From the NCBI GenBank assembly GCA_021795965.1, contig JAJYOU010000012.1, positions 1 through 64,000 of the forward strand: 64,000 nt of DNA, in the 5' to 3' direction. The translations under genes and the position numbers were made by a program. Shown here piece after piece: positions 51,049-58,842 of this stretch (positions are counted from its first letter, which is position 1; every line of letters begins with the position of its first letter). The DNA comes from Chloroflexota bacterium. GTDB lineage: Bacteria; Chloroflexota; Anaerolineae; Anaerolineales; Villigracilaceae. The notes under the pieces were generated by a model that saw nothing but the letters and a program-made list of their open reading frames with translations, searched no databases and was not told the origin of the DNA.

Positions 51049-51893
51049 TATTTTAACCTAAAAAAAGTGAGATCTGGCTCAATTCTCATAAAAAGTCGAT
51101 CTAATTCTCCATATTTGGAAGGAAACTTATGAACTAACCAAGCGAGGAAAGAAACTCTTTTATTTACGGCAAAGGGAGGGAGCCAACGTTTTATATTCCA
51201 TCTTGAAATTTTATCCCAATATTCAGGGTAACTGGTTTTAAACTTAATTGAATCTTTCTCCCAATCATAATTTGTTCCATTAGAAACAGTCATTTTTCCT
51301 AAATGAGTTACTTGAGTTGCACCAACTAATAATGCCTTGTACCCCGATCTTCTTATTTGTAGTAAAGTTAAAATATCATTGTACCCCCCCGAAAAATTTT
51401 CATCGATACCATTAATCTTTTCCAATACCTCACGTTTAAATATATTTAAATTCAATGTCATAAAAGTCGGTTCACATGTTTTTGCTTTTCGGACGTAAGA
51501 ATAAATTTGGCCTTGATAATCACATCTATCTAGGTAGGGAAAAACGCATCCAACGCGTTCAACAGTGATGACTTTGTATAATTTTTGTATCGCGATTGGG
51601 TTAACAATAATATCAGATGCCATTAACCCAATATATTGACTTGAGAGCATTTTCCAGCAATTGTAACCTTCTGCAAATCTCAATTCTTTACCTTTATGGA
51701 CGTACATGATTTTTTCTTTTTCACATATAAGGCGAATTTCATTGTCGCCTTCTAAACTACCATCAACCAATAAAATATCACCGACAATATCTACGATTTT
51801 TAACGATTGTATTGCTAACCAAGCGCTCAATCGAATAGTTTCAGGATAGTTAGGTCGCCAATAATAATTCACTATAAAATCAATGTTTTTCAT
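51045..51893 (-). CDS. Divergent GT2-like glycosyltransferase, AT-rich
   Basis: 282 residues. Weak but recognisable GT-A features: an N-terminal IDFIVNYYWRPNYPETIRLS, the strand DILLVDGSLEGDNEIRLI in the nucleotide-binding position, SQYIGLMASDIIVNP in place of the DxD strand, and FSGGYNDILTLLQIRRSG as the acceptor-side helix. The codon usage is strongly AT-biased compared with the kds block. The start overlaps nothing upstream; the next 325 bases are non-coding, so this gene begins a sub-operon or follows a break. Confidence 0.75.
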   Translation of the reverse strand: MKNIDFIVNYYWRPNYPETIRLSAWLAIQSLKIVDIVGDILLVDGSLEGDNEIRLICEKEKIMYVHKGKELRFAEGYNCWKMLSSQYIGLMASDIIVNPIAIQKLYKVITVERVGCVFPYLDRCDYQGQIYSYVRKAKTCEPTFMTLNLNIFKREVLEKINGIDENFSGGYNDILTLLQIRRSGYKALLVGATQVTHLGKMTVSNGTNYDWEKDSIKFKTSYPEYWDKISRWNIKRWLPPFAVNKRVSFLAWLVHKFPSKYGELDRLFMRIEPDLTFFRLKY

Positions 51894-52218
51894 GGAATAT
51901 CCAATTTCGAATTATGATCAGTTAAAAATAAATTGTAGGAGGTTTGTTGAACCAATATTTTACCCAGCACACATACTTTCTAAAGATTTTAAAGCTGCTA
52001 TTAATGGAACCTCTGTATTAAAATAATAAATTCTAAGTAAGGATAATCCTGATTGGACGGTCTCTTCCTGATTCTTCTTTTGATTGAAAAAGGGAGAGAC
52101 AATGTTGGTCTAAGACCAGTGAAAAACGTTGGGCTTAGTTGAAAAAGAAGTGCGATTTTCTCCGACCAAGGACAGCCGAATTTCCCCGCTAGGAAATGTA
52201 GATATTTCGGCTAGAATT
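51894..52218. other. AT-rich gap inside the glycan cluster
   Basis: About 325 bases with no open frame of protein character on either strand. A perfect 14-base palindrome, GCTAGAATTCTAGC, sits at the 3' boundary (about 52210-52223) overlapping the end of the next gene but has no T-tract, so I do not call a terminator. It may hold a promoter for the downstream genes, but no clear hexamers were seen. Confidence 0.4.
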
Positions 52219-53535
52219 CTAGCGATTTCTCTCATCAATTACTTCCTGGTAGAGACTAAGATACTCTCTCGACATACGCTCTAAGCCGTACTCATTTTTG
52301 GATATTTGGGCGGCGCGCTCCCCCATTTTTCTTAACTGATCAGGTTCATTTATTAACGAAATAATGCGTTTTGCCATTGCTTCATCATCACCAATAGGTA
52401 CTATGTACCCTGTTTCATCCTCGCGAACAAGCTCTGGAATTCCCCCAGCATTGGTTGAAACAACTGCCTTTCCGCAAGTCATCGCTTCAATAATCACTAA
52501 ACCAAAGGTTTCAGCTTTCGCTGTATGAATAAAAAGATCGCAAGCCTGATAATATTTGGCAATTTCTTTTGAGCCTTTTATAAAAGGTATTTCAACCATC
52601 CAAATACCATTGACGAATTCCTTTCGAGATTGCTCGCCACCAAGTGCTATCAGGATTATAGGTTTATCGAAAGATTGTTTTTGTAGACGAACGATAACCC
52701 TGTCCAACATTTCAAAATCCTTAAATGGATTTAGTCTTCCGTAAGCTGCCATGAAAAGGATAATGAATGCCTGTTGGTCCAGTTCTAAAATATAACGAGC
52801 AGTTGTCTGTGAGTCGGGTTTAAAAACCTCTAAATCAACCCCATTTGGAATTACCCTGACAGGTAGATGCGATAAAAACGACTCTTTTGCGCGCTGAGCT
52901 AACCAGACACTTGGTGTTACTAAAGTTAACTGACTCTTTAAGAAAATGGACTTTTTTCTTTCCCAGTTGAATCGGGTATTATCCTGCTCGACAGCCGGAT
53001 AAATGTCCAAATGGGGGCATTCACCACAACCAGTTCGCCATCGTTCACAACCTAGGGAACATGCACAATGGCCTGTATATAAATACTCATCATGCATAGT
53101 TATCAACAATGGTTTCTTTTGGAATATTGACGTCAACATGCGCAGGTCAAAATATTCATTATGCAGATTGTGCATGTGGACGATGTCCTCACTAATCTGA
53201 AGCTTTTTGACCATATGGCAAGATTCAGGATAATGATAATTTTCTTTGCCTGTTTTATGTGCATATTCAAGAAAGGGCGCTTTGATGTCTTTTACCAATT
53301 TATGGATAAGGTATGCCCCTTTGATTTGGGAGTTAAGTAGTCGTTTATCAATCTTGTCCCAAAGTTGATACCAATCCGTTTTAGGAATCTCGTAGACAAA
53401 AGGAAAATCGGACTTGCGATGCCCGACAAGCATTTTCGAATCTATACCAAGTGCTAGGTAATATCTATGCAAGTCCATGGCAACTTTTTCGGCGCCGCCT
53501 CCAATATCTTTGCTATTAATACTCAAAATTTTCAT
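52219..53535 (-). CDS. GT4 glycosyltransferase
   Basis: About 438 residues, GT-B fold. The N-terminal motif MKILSINSKDIGGGAEKVAMD is the GGAE acceptor-side signature. A Cys-containing loop (CACSLGCERWRTGCGECPHL) follows MHDEYLYTGH, a feature seen in the WcaC/ExpE-like subgroup. The donor side has VIPNGVDLEVF, FIHTAKAETFGLVIIEAMTCG and KAVVSTNAGG. The start is set at the ATG at 53535, with GTGAG eight bases upstream; an ATG 18 bases earlier is possible. It is flanked on both sides by gaps of more than 300 bases. Confidence 0.9.
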   Translation of the reverse strand: MKILSINSKDIGGGAEKVAMDLHRYYLALGIDSKMLVGHRKSDFPFVYEIPKTDWYQLWDKIDKRLLNSQIKGAYLIHKLVKDIKAPFLEYAHKTGKENYHYPESCHMVKKLQISEDIVHMHNLHNEYFDLRMLTSIFQKKPLLITMHDEYLYTGHCACSLGCERWRTGCGECPHLDIYPAVEQDNTRFNWERKKSIFLKSQLTLVTPSVWLAQRAKESFLSHLPVRVIPNGVDLEVFKPDSQTTARYILELDQQAFIILFMAAYGRLNPFKDFEMLDRVIVRLQKQSFDKPIILIALGGEQSRKEFVNGIWMVEIPFIKGSKEIAKYYQACDLFIHTAKAETFGLVIIEAMTCGKAVVSTNAGGIPELVREDETGYIVPIGDDEAMAKRIISLINEPDQLRKMGERAAQISKNEYGLERMSREYLSLYQEVIDERNR

Positions 53536-53958
53536 AGAATACTCACTAATCATTAGAAGAAGAAAATAAGTAACGAAACTTTCACATCATAAATAAAAAT
53601 CAGAAATTGTGACTCTTGTTTTATCTCTGAACTAATTTGCATGCGCTCAATATTCCGTGGGTTATATTTGTGTTGTTATACCTTTACATACTTAGACTGT
53701 CTCATTTTTGATTTTCGCTATCACATGGTTTCTAGACTTCAAAACCTCATAGTCTTTTTAATAATTAAAACTATAAAGCTAAAAATTTATAGCTTTTATC
53801 AGTTAGTTAATTTTCAATAAATAACAATTAAATTACTGACAGGTTAGCCCCCGATACCAAATTGATTGCCTACTTTACCTAGTTAGCTTTATTCTAAAAA
53901 CGGATTACAACCGGAACTTTACTGATCAATGTCATTATTGTATATCGAATGTAGGTTA
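53536..53958. other. AT-rich gap of about 420 bases
   Basis: Very AT-rich DNA without a recognisable coding frame on either strand. It separates the ABC-exporter/precursor half of the locus from the glycosyltransferase half. It may contain a promoter for the downstream genes, but the composition makes hexamer searches by eye meaningless. Confidence 0.4.
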
Positions 53959-55242
53959 TCAAAGTAGCTGACTTTTCCATTTACTCTCCATGTAGATCGG
54001 CCCCCAACGACTATCCGGGGGAAATGCTAGTCCTAGTTTGTTATTCCATATTACATTGAAATAAATAGCATTACGAATAATATCGATATCATAGCTTCCA
54101 TTTCCCCAATATAAAGATAGGCTATATAATCCTGGGGTTAAATTTAGTTTTGTTATCTCTATTAAAACTTCATAGACGCTCTGCTGAGGTTCAATTATGA
54201 TAGATACTTTATGTTGAAACATGTTAGAAGCGAATAGAGTGTCCCCAAACCGATTTCTGATATCAATTCCTAGGCTAGCTTTTTTTGTCACATTTTGATT
54301 AGCTTCAAAAATGACTTTAGCTTTAAATTCTCCATTTGTGTAGAATTCCGCTGAAGATTTACAGCCTGTATAAAGTTCACAACTAACCATCACCTGTTTC
54401 GAGTTTATATCTCTTCCTCTGTGATTCGTTAAATCGACAAAAGATTCTGCTTTGCTAGTGTTGCTAAAATATTCACTAATAATAGAATCGATGTCACCTG
54501 AATTAACAATTACTCCACCCTTAATTTCGATCCCAGAATTGCAAATTTGCTTTATCGCTCCCATATTATGGCTCACAAATAGCACCGTTCGTCCTTCTTT
54601 GCTGGCTACATCCCCCATCTTGCCCAGGCACTTCTTCTGAAACTCCGCGTCGCCCACCGCCAGCACTTCATCCACCAGCAGGATCTCGCTTTCCAGGTGG
54701 GCTGCCACGGCAAACGCCAGGCGCACGTACATGCCGCTGGAATAGCGCTTGACCGGGGTGTCGATGAATTTCTCGATCTCGGCAAAAGCCACGATCTCGT
54801 CAAACTTGCGGGTAATCTCCTGTTTGGTCATACCCAGGATGGCGCCGTTGAGATAGATGTTCTCACGCCCGGTCAGCTCAGGGTGAAAACCCGTGCCCAC
54901 TTCGAGCAGGCTGGCGATGCGTCCCTTGACCTTGATCACACCGCTGGTTGGCGCTGTCACCCGCGAAAGGATCTTGAGCAGGGTGCTCTTGCCGGCGCCG
55001 TTGCGTCCGATGATGCCCAGCACCTCGCCCTGCTGCACCTGGAAGCTGACGTCTTTCAGCGCCCAGAGCGTTTCCCCGTCCTGGTTGCCGTGATCCTTCT
55101 CACCAATGCGGAGCAGAGGGTTGGGTTTGCCGCGCAGCTTCGCCAGCCAGACTTCCAGGTCACGCGATAAGGTGCCGGTGCCGATCTGCCCGAGGCGGTA
55201 GGATTTGCTTAAGTTTTCAACGGAAATGACGGTTTGGCTCAT
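53959..55242 (-). CDS. wzt: Polysaccharide ABC exporter ATPase with C-terminal carbohydrate-binding domain
   Basis: 427 residues. ATPase domain: Walker A GIIGRNGAGKSTLLKIL (near 80), then SLLEVGTGFHPELTGRENIYL, the Wzt-type signature KRYSSGMYVRLAFAVAAHLE and Walker B ILLVDEVLAVGD. From about residue 270 a beta-rich C-terminal domain resembles the Wzt substrate-binding domain that recognises the polymer terminus. This part is AT-rich while the ATPase part is GC-rich, so the gene is a mosaic. The start is the ATG at 55242 (MSQTVISVENLSKSY). An upstream in-frame extension to 55389 is only translated repeat. It pairs with the permease at 55981-56868. Confidence 0.93.
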   Translation of the reverse strand: MSQTVISVENLSKSYRLGQIGTGTLSRDLEVWLAKLRGKPNPLLRIGEKDHGNQDGETLWALKDVSFQVQQGEVLGIIGRNGAGKSTLLKILSRVTAPTSGVIKVKGRIASLLEVGTGFHPELTGRENIYLNGAILGMTKQEITRKFDEIVAFAEIEKFIDTPVKRYSSGMYVRLAFAVAAHLESEILLVDEVLAVGDAEFQKKCLGKMGDVASKEGRTVLFVSHNMGAIKQICNSGIEIKGGVIVNSGDIDSIISEYFSNTSKAESFVDLTNHRGRDINSKQVMVSCELYTGCKSSAEFYTNGEFKAKVIFEANQNVTKKASLGIDIRNRFGDTLFASNMFQHKVSIIIEPQQSVYEVLIEITKLNLTPGLYSLSLYWGNGSYDIDIIRNAIYFNVIWNNKLGLAFPPDSRWGPIYMESKWKSQLL

Positions 55243-55473
55243 AGGGGATAGCTCATAGGGGATAGCTGATAGCTGATAGGAAATAGCTGGTAGGTGATAG
55301 GGGGTAGGTGATAGGGAGAAGATCATAGCTGGTAGGGAAGAGCATAGAGCTGGTAGCTGATAGCTCATTGCTGGTAGGAAGGAGATCAAAGCTCATGACT
55401 GGCAGGTGTGGCTATCAGCCATCAGCCATCAGCTACCAGCTACCAGCTATCAGCTAATAGCTATCAGCTACTA
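55243..55473. repeat. Degenerate short repeat array in two opposed blocks (left array)
   Basis: A low-complexity stretch built from 7-10-base units. From 55243 to about 55400 the units read GCTGATAG/GCTGGTAG. From about 55411 to 55473 they read the reverse complement, CTATCAGC/CTACCAGC/CCATCAGC. The two blocks could fold into a long imperfect hairpin in DNA or transcript just upstream of the wzt start. The 3' end of the four-helix-bundle gene lies within the last units. A 27-base stretch starting at 55443 (core GCTATCAGCTAATAGC) recurs identically at 55928 on the other side of that gene. Confidence 0.8.
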
Positions 55474-55850
55474 TCGTTGGGGATGGAACGGATCAGACCG
55501 TTGAGCATTTTGCCAATTTCATCAGATAACTGCTCGAGGTGGCTCAATGCTTCGCTTTGAATCCATCCGCGGGATTGGAAGATATCCATCAAGGTCATCG
55601 TTTCATTCAATGAACCGCGGGCAACGTACAGAAAGTGGCGGAATTCTTTATGCGAATAGCGTCCTTTTCCTTCGGCAATGTTCATGGGCACTGAGGTTGC
55701 GGCGGCTTCCAATTGCTCCACCAGGCGGAAATGCTTTCGTTCAGAATCCAAGGATTCGGTCAGATCAATTACCTCGTTGGCGAACTCCATACTCTTCTGC
55801 CAAACCACCAGATCCTTATAGGCTGCCTGCGCACCCTTCCCATCCGTCAT
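55464..55850 (-). CDS. Four-helix-bundle protein of the 23S rRNA intervening-sequence (IVS/S23) family
   Basis: 128 residues, all helical. Family hallmarks are YKDLVVWQKSMEFANEVIDL at the start, RLVEQLEAAATSVPMNIAEG with the conserved Ser-x-x-x-N-I-A-E-G, the KEFRHFLYVARGSLNET segment, and a final helix LEQLSDEIGKMLNGLIRS. Proteins of this family were first seen encoded inside 23S rRNA insertions and are related to the Avd proteins of diversity-generating retroelements. Their stand-alone function is unknown. GGAGG precedes the ATG. It sits between wzm and wzt, bounded on both sides by the same repeat type, and its stop codon lies in the repeat. It looks like an inserted cassette rather than a part of the exporter. 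Confidence 0.9.
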   Translation of the reverse strand: MTDGKGAQAAYKDLVVWQKSMEFANEVIDLTESLDSERKHFRLVEQLEAAATSVPMNIAEGKGRYSHKEFRHFLYVARGSLNETMTLMDIFQSRGWIQSEALSHLEQLSDEIGKMLNGLIRSIPNDSS

Positions 55851-55858
55851 CCGCCGCC

Positions 55859-55985
55859 TCCTTCCATATCCTACCCGCTACCAACCATCAGCCATCAGCT
55901 CCAGCCATCAGCTCCAGCCATCAGCTCCCAGCTATCAGCTAATAGCTATCAGCTCCCAGCTACCAGCCATCAGCTACCAGCTAAA
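55859..55985. repeat. Degenerate short repeat array (right array)
   Basis: Units CTACCAGC, CCATCAGC, CTATCAGC and CTCCAGC in tandem, all in the orientation of the right block of the left array. It contains the second copy (55928-55954) of the 27-base stretch found at 55443-55469. The array ends inside the wzm stop codon: the TAG of wzm is formed by repeat sequence. Units vary in length and have no unique spacers, so it is not a CRISPR array. Confidence 0.8.
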
Positions 55986-56868
55986 CCGTATCCATGAATG
56001 TGGCTTCGACGCGATTGAAGACCACCGTACCGATGATCACGATCACGACCATAAAGCCGAAACTGTACAGCAGGTCGAGCGGATTGACCGTTCCTGCTCC
56101 CAGGAACCCGTAGCGGAACGTCTCCACGATCGGCGTCATGGGATTGGCTTTGATCAACATCTGGTACTGCGGCGGAATGGAAGAGACCGGGTAGATGACC
56201 GGGGTGGCATACATCAACAAACTTACACCAAATGCCACCAGGAAGCGCAGGTCGCGGTACTTGGTGGTCATCGATGAAATCAGGATCCCCAGACCGAGCC
56301 CCAAGCCTGCCATCATGAAAATCAAGACTGGCGAAAACAGGATCCACCAGTTGGGGTGGAAAACTGTTCCGCGAATGGCAAAGTAAGCCATGAATCCCAG
56401 GAAAAAGACGAATTGAATGCCGAAAGTGATCAGGTTGGAGATCAGGATGGAGACCGGCACGGTCAGACGTGGGAAATAGACCTTGCCGAAGAGCTGCATA
56501 TTATCCACGAAGACGGTGGAGGTCTTGGTCAGGCAGGTGGCGAAATAAGTCCAGATGACCGTGCCGGACATATAGAAAAGAAACTGCGGCAAGCCATCCG
56601 TGGGCAGCTTGGCGATGTTGCCGAAGATGACCGTGAAGGTGATGGTGGTCAGCAGCGGCTGGATCAGGTACCAGAGCGGACCCAGGATCGTTTGCTTGTA
56701 GACCGAGACAAAGTCGCGGCGCACAAACATGGCAATCAGGTCTTTATAGCGGAATAACTCAGCAATCGGCAGCGCAAACAGGCTGCGCTTGGGCTTGATC
56801 ACCAGCGACCAGTCATGCTCATCCAACGCAGGAATCGTGCGCTCGTCAGTCACTGCGCCGCTCCTCAT
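55981..56868 (-). CDS. wzm: Polysaccharide ABC exporter permease (ABC-2 type)
   Basis: A 295-residue integral membrane protein with six hydrophobic helices. N-terminal cytoplasmic part RYKDLIAMFVRRDFVSVYKQTILGPLWYLIQPL (given in blocks RYKDLIAMFVRRDF and KQTILGPLWYLIQP), the Wzm/TagG family signature. The pattern MSGTVIWTYFATCLTKTSTV and the later MLIKANPMTPIVETFRYGFLG are typical. It forms the membrane channel for export of a lipid-linked polymer together with the Wzt ATPase. The stop codon is supplied by the repeat array. Its start overlaps the end of the DegT gene by 23 bases. Confidence 0.94.
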   Translation of the reverse strand: MRSGAVTDERTIPALDEHDWSLVIKPKRSLFALPIAELFRYKDLIAMFVRRDFVSVYKQTILGPLWYLIQPLLTTITFTVIFGNIAKLPTDGLPQFLFYMSGTVIWTYFATCLTKTSTVFVDNMQLFGKVYFPRLTVPVSILISNLITFGIQFVFFLGFMAYFAIRGTVFHPNWWILFSPVLIFMMAGLGLGLGILISSMTTKYRDLRFLVAFGVSLLMYATPVIYPVSSIPPQYQMLIKANPMTPIVETFRYGFLGAGTVNPLDLLYSFGFMVVIVIIGTVVFNRVEATFMDTV

Positions 56869-58000
56869 CGAGGCACTGGCGCAAGGCCGTCACCACCTCG
56901 CGCACCTGCTCTTCCGTCATCCCGGCGTAAAGCGGCAGGGTCAGTTCGCGCTGCGCCGCCAGCGAAGCCACAGGCAGATCATCGACGGTCTCATTTTGGG
57001 CTCTGTAAGCGCTGAAGTGTGGGATCAACGGGTAGTGGATGCTGGTCTGGATGCCGCGCCCCTTCATTGCATCCATCAAGCGGGCCCGCTCAACCTGAGC
57101 CGGCAGGATCACTGGCAGGATGTGGGCGCTGCTGGTTCCGCGCGCCTGCTGGAATGGGATCGTGATCTCGGGGGTTTGTTCGACCAGCAGTTCGTGGTAA
57201 AGCGCGCTCAGCTCGCGCCGGTGGGCGTTATTGCGCTTCAGCTTGGCCAACTGCACCAGCCCCAGGGCGGAGCTCATCTCGGTTGGGCGGTAATTAAAGC
57301 CCAGCATGGTCACGTCATAGCTCAGCGCCTGGCCCTTATAGCGTTCCCAGGTCAGGCTGGTCATGCCGTGCGAACGTAGCCGCCGCACCCTGTCGGCCAG
57401 CTCGTCATCGTTGGTCGTCACCATCCCGCCTTCGCCCGTCGCCAGGTTCTTGTTGGAGAAGAAGCTGAAGCCCGCCGCCTTGCCCCACGCTCCGGCTTTA
57501 CGCCCATCCAGGCTTGCTCCCGGGGCGTGTGCCGCGTCTTCCAGCACTATCAACCCATGCTTTTCGGCGATCCTTAGGATGGCGTGCATGTCGCACATAT
57601 TTCCGCCGTAATGCATCACCAGGATGGCCCGGGTTCGCGAGTTGATCTTGCTTTCAATACTCTCGGGCGAAATGCACAGGTCGGTTTCACCCTGGCTATC
57701 GGCAAAAACCGCTTCGGCGCCCACATAACGCGCCGCGGCCGCGGTGGCCACGAAAGTCAGCGCCGGCACGATCACTTCGCTGCCAGGCTCGATCCCCGCC
57801 GCTTCGCACGCCAGGTGCAATGCCACTGTGCCGTTTGCCACCGCGAAAGCGTGCTTCACGCCCAGGTGTTCGGCGAACGCCTGCTCGAAGCGCTGGGTCA
57901 CCTCGCCCATCGTCAGCCAGCGGCTGTGCAGAACAGACAGGACCGCGTCTTCTTCTTCCTGACCGTAATCTAAATCAAACAGGGGTATTCGCCACATCAT
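56846..58000 (-). CDS. DegT/DnrJ/EryC1/StrS family sugar aminotransferase
   Basis: A 384-residue PLP-dependent aminotransferase that aminates a keto-sugar nucleotide. Motifs: N-terminal IPLFDLDYGQEEEDAVLSVL, the GTVALHLACEAAGI helix, LIVLEDAAHAPGA, the Schiff-base Lys in GFSFFSNKNLATGEGG and the C-terminal SIHYPLIPHF. It directly follows the nucleotidyltransferase gene without gap and overlaps the permease gene. With the upstream 4,6-dehydratase-like gene it should make an amino-dideoxy-hexose nucleotide for the polymer. Confidence 0.94.
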   Translation of the reverse strand: MMWRIPLFDLDYGQEEEDAVLSVLHSRWLTMGEVTQRFEQAFAEHLGVKHAFAVANGTVALHLACEAAGIEPGSEVIVPALTFVATAAAARYVGAEAVFADSQGETDLCISPESIESKINSRTRAILVMHYGGNMCDMHAILRIAEKHGLIVLEDAAHAPGASLDGRKAGAWGKAAGFSFFSNKNLATGEGGMVTTNDDELADRVRRLRSHGMTSLTWERYKGQALSYDVTMLGFNYRPTEMSSALGLVQLAKLKRNNAHRRELSALYHELLVEQTPEITIPFQQARGTSSAHILPVILPAQVERARLMDAMKGRGIQTSIHYPLIPHFSAYRAQNETVDDLPVASLAAQRELTLPLYAGMTEEQVREVVTALRQCLDEERRSD

Positions 58001-58714
58001 TCAATCACCCTCCGGTAAAAATTCCGCTCGCATGCGCTCAAAATCAGACACCGCCTGGTCGTAGTCGTCCGGACGGCCCAGGTCCATCCAATAGCCTTCG
58101 AAGCGAAAGACCTTGACCACCTCATTTGCTGCCAGCAGCTTGAGAATCAGGTCGGGAAAGTCAAAATACTGGCCTTTGGGGATATACTCCAGCACCCGGG
58201 GGTTAAAGACGTAAACCCCCATGCTTACCACAAAATTGTAGGTCGGTTTTTCGATGTAATCGACCACCCGGCTGTCGCCATCCAGCCGCAGTACACCCAG
58301 GTCGATCTTCACATCGCGGGGATGGACCGCCACCGTGACCATGGCGCCCGAGCGGCGGTGGCATTCGACCAACTCGTTGAAATCGAGCGTGGTGAGCACG
58401 TCGCCGTTCATCACCAGGAAGGCTTCATCCAGCCCGCTGATCTGGCGCAGCGGGCCTGCGGTGCCTAGGGGTTTGTCTTCATAAGAATAGCGGACCGGCA
58501 GCGCCAGCCGCTCGCCGTTTTGGAAAAATGCCTGCAGCAACTCTGCCATGTGGCCCACCGTCAGGATGACGTCGTCCACCCCGGCGCGCTTGATCTGGCG
58601 CAGCAGGACCTCCAGGATGGGCATGTCTCCGATCGGCATTAACGGTTTAGGGATCACCCGGGTGTAGGGCGCCAGGCGCGCTCCCTTCCCGCCGGCCAGG
58701 ATCACAGCTTTCAT
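58001..58714 (-). CDS. Sugar-phosphate nucleotidyltransferase
   Basis: A 237-residue NTP transferase forming an NDP-sugar from a sugar 1-phosphate. Motifs: MKAVILAGGKGARLAPYTRV with the pyrophosphorylase loop, PKPLMPIGDMPILEVLLRQI, EDKPLGTAGPL, FLVMNGDVLTTLDF and the late EGYWMDLGRPDDY. The short form without a left-handed helix domain is common in mannose-1-phosphate guanylyltransferase-like and heptose/legionaminate-like enzymes; the nucleotide cannot be told by eye. It lies between the epimerase and aminotransferase genes and probably feeds both. Confidence 0.9.
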   Translation of the reverse strand: MKAVILAGGKGARLAPYTRVIPKPLMPIGDMPILEVLLRQIKRAGVDDVILTVGHMAELLQAFFQNGERLALPVRYSYEDKPLGTAGPLRQISGLDEAFLVMNGDVLTTLDFNELVECHRRSGAMVTVAVHPRDVKIDLGVLRLDGDSRVVDYIEKPTYNFVVSMGVYVFNPRVLEYIPKGQYFDFPDLILKLLAANEVVKVFRFEGYWMDLGRPDDYDQAVSDFERMRAEFLPEGD

Positions 58715-58842
58715 AGGTCACTCCCTGTTCTGCTTACTCTGCAGCCGCTGAATGCCGGCACAGTCAGGTATTTTGCCTGATCTGCACCGGCCGGGTTGAG
58801 TCCACAATTGGTTTTTTTAATGATTCACATCCTGATGAGCAA

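Noticed and set aside
52208-52223. Terminator at the palindrome GCTAGAATTCTAGC
   Set aside because: A perfect palindrome without a loop or T-tract; it cannot form a normal terminator hairpin.
55243-55389. N-terminal extension of the Wzt protein to an upstream start
   Set aside because: The added residues are translated repeat units. The family-like N-terminus starts at the ATG at 55242.
55464-55850. Diversity-generating retroelement accessory (Avd) gene
   Set aside because: The protein family is related, but there is no reverse transcriptase, no template/variable repeat pair and no target gene with a variable C-terminus in the window.
55243-55985. CRISPR array
   Set aside because: The units are 7-10 bases, degenerate and contiguous without unique spacers, change orientation, and no cas genes are near.
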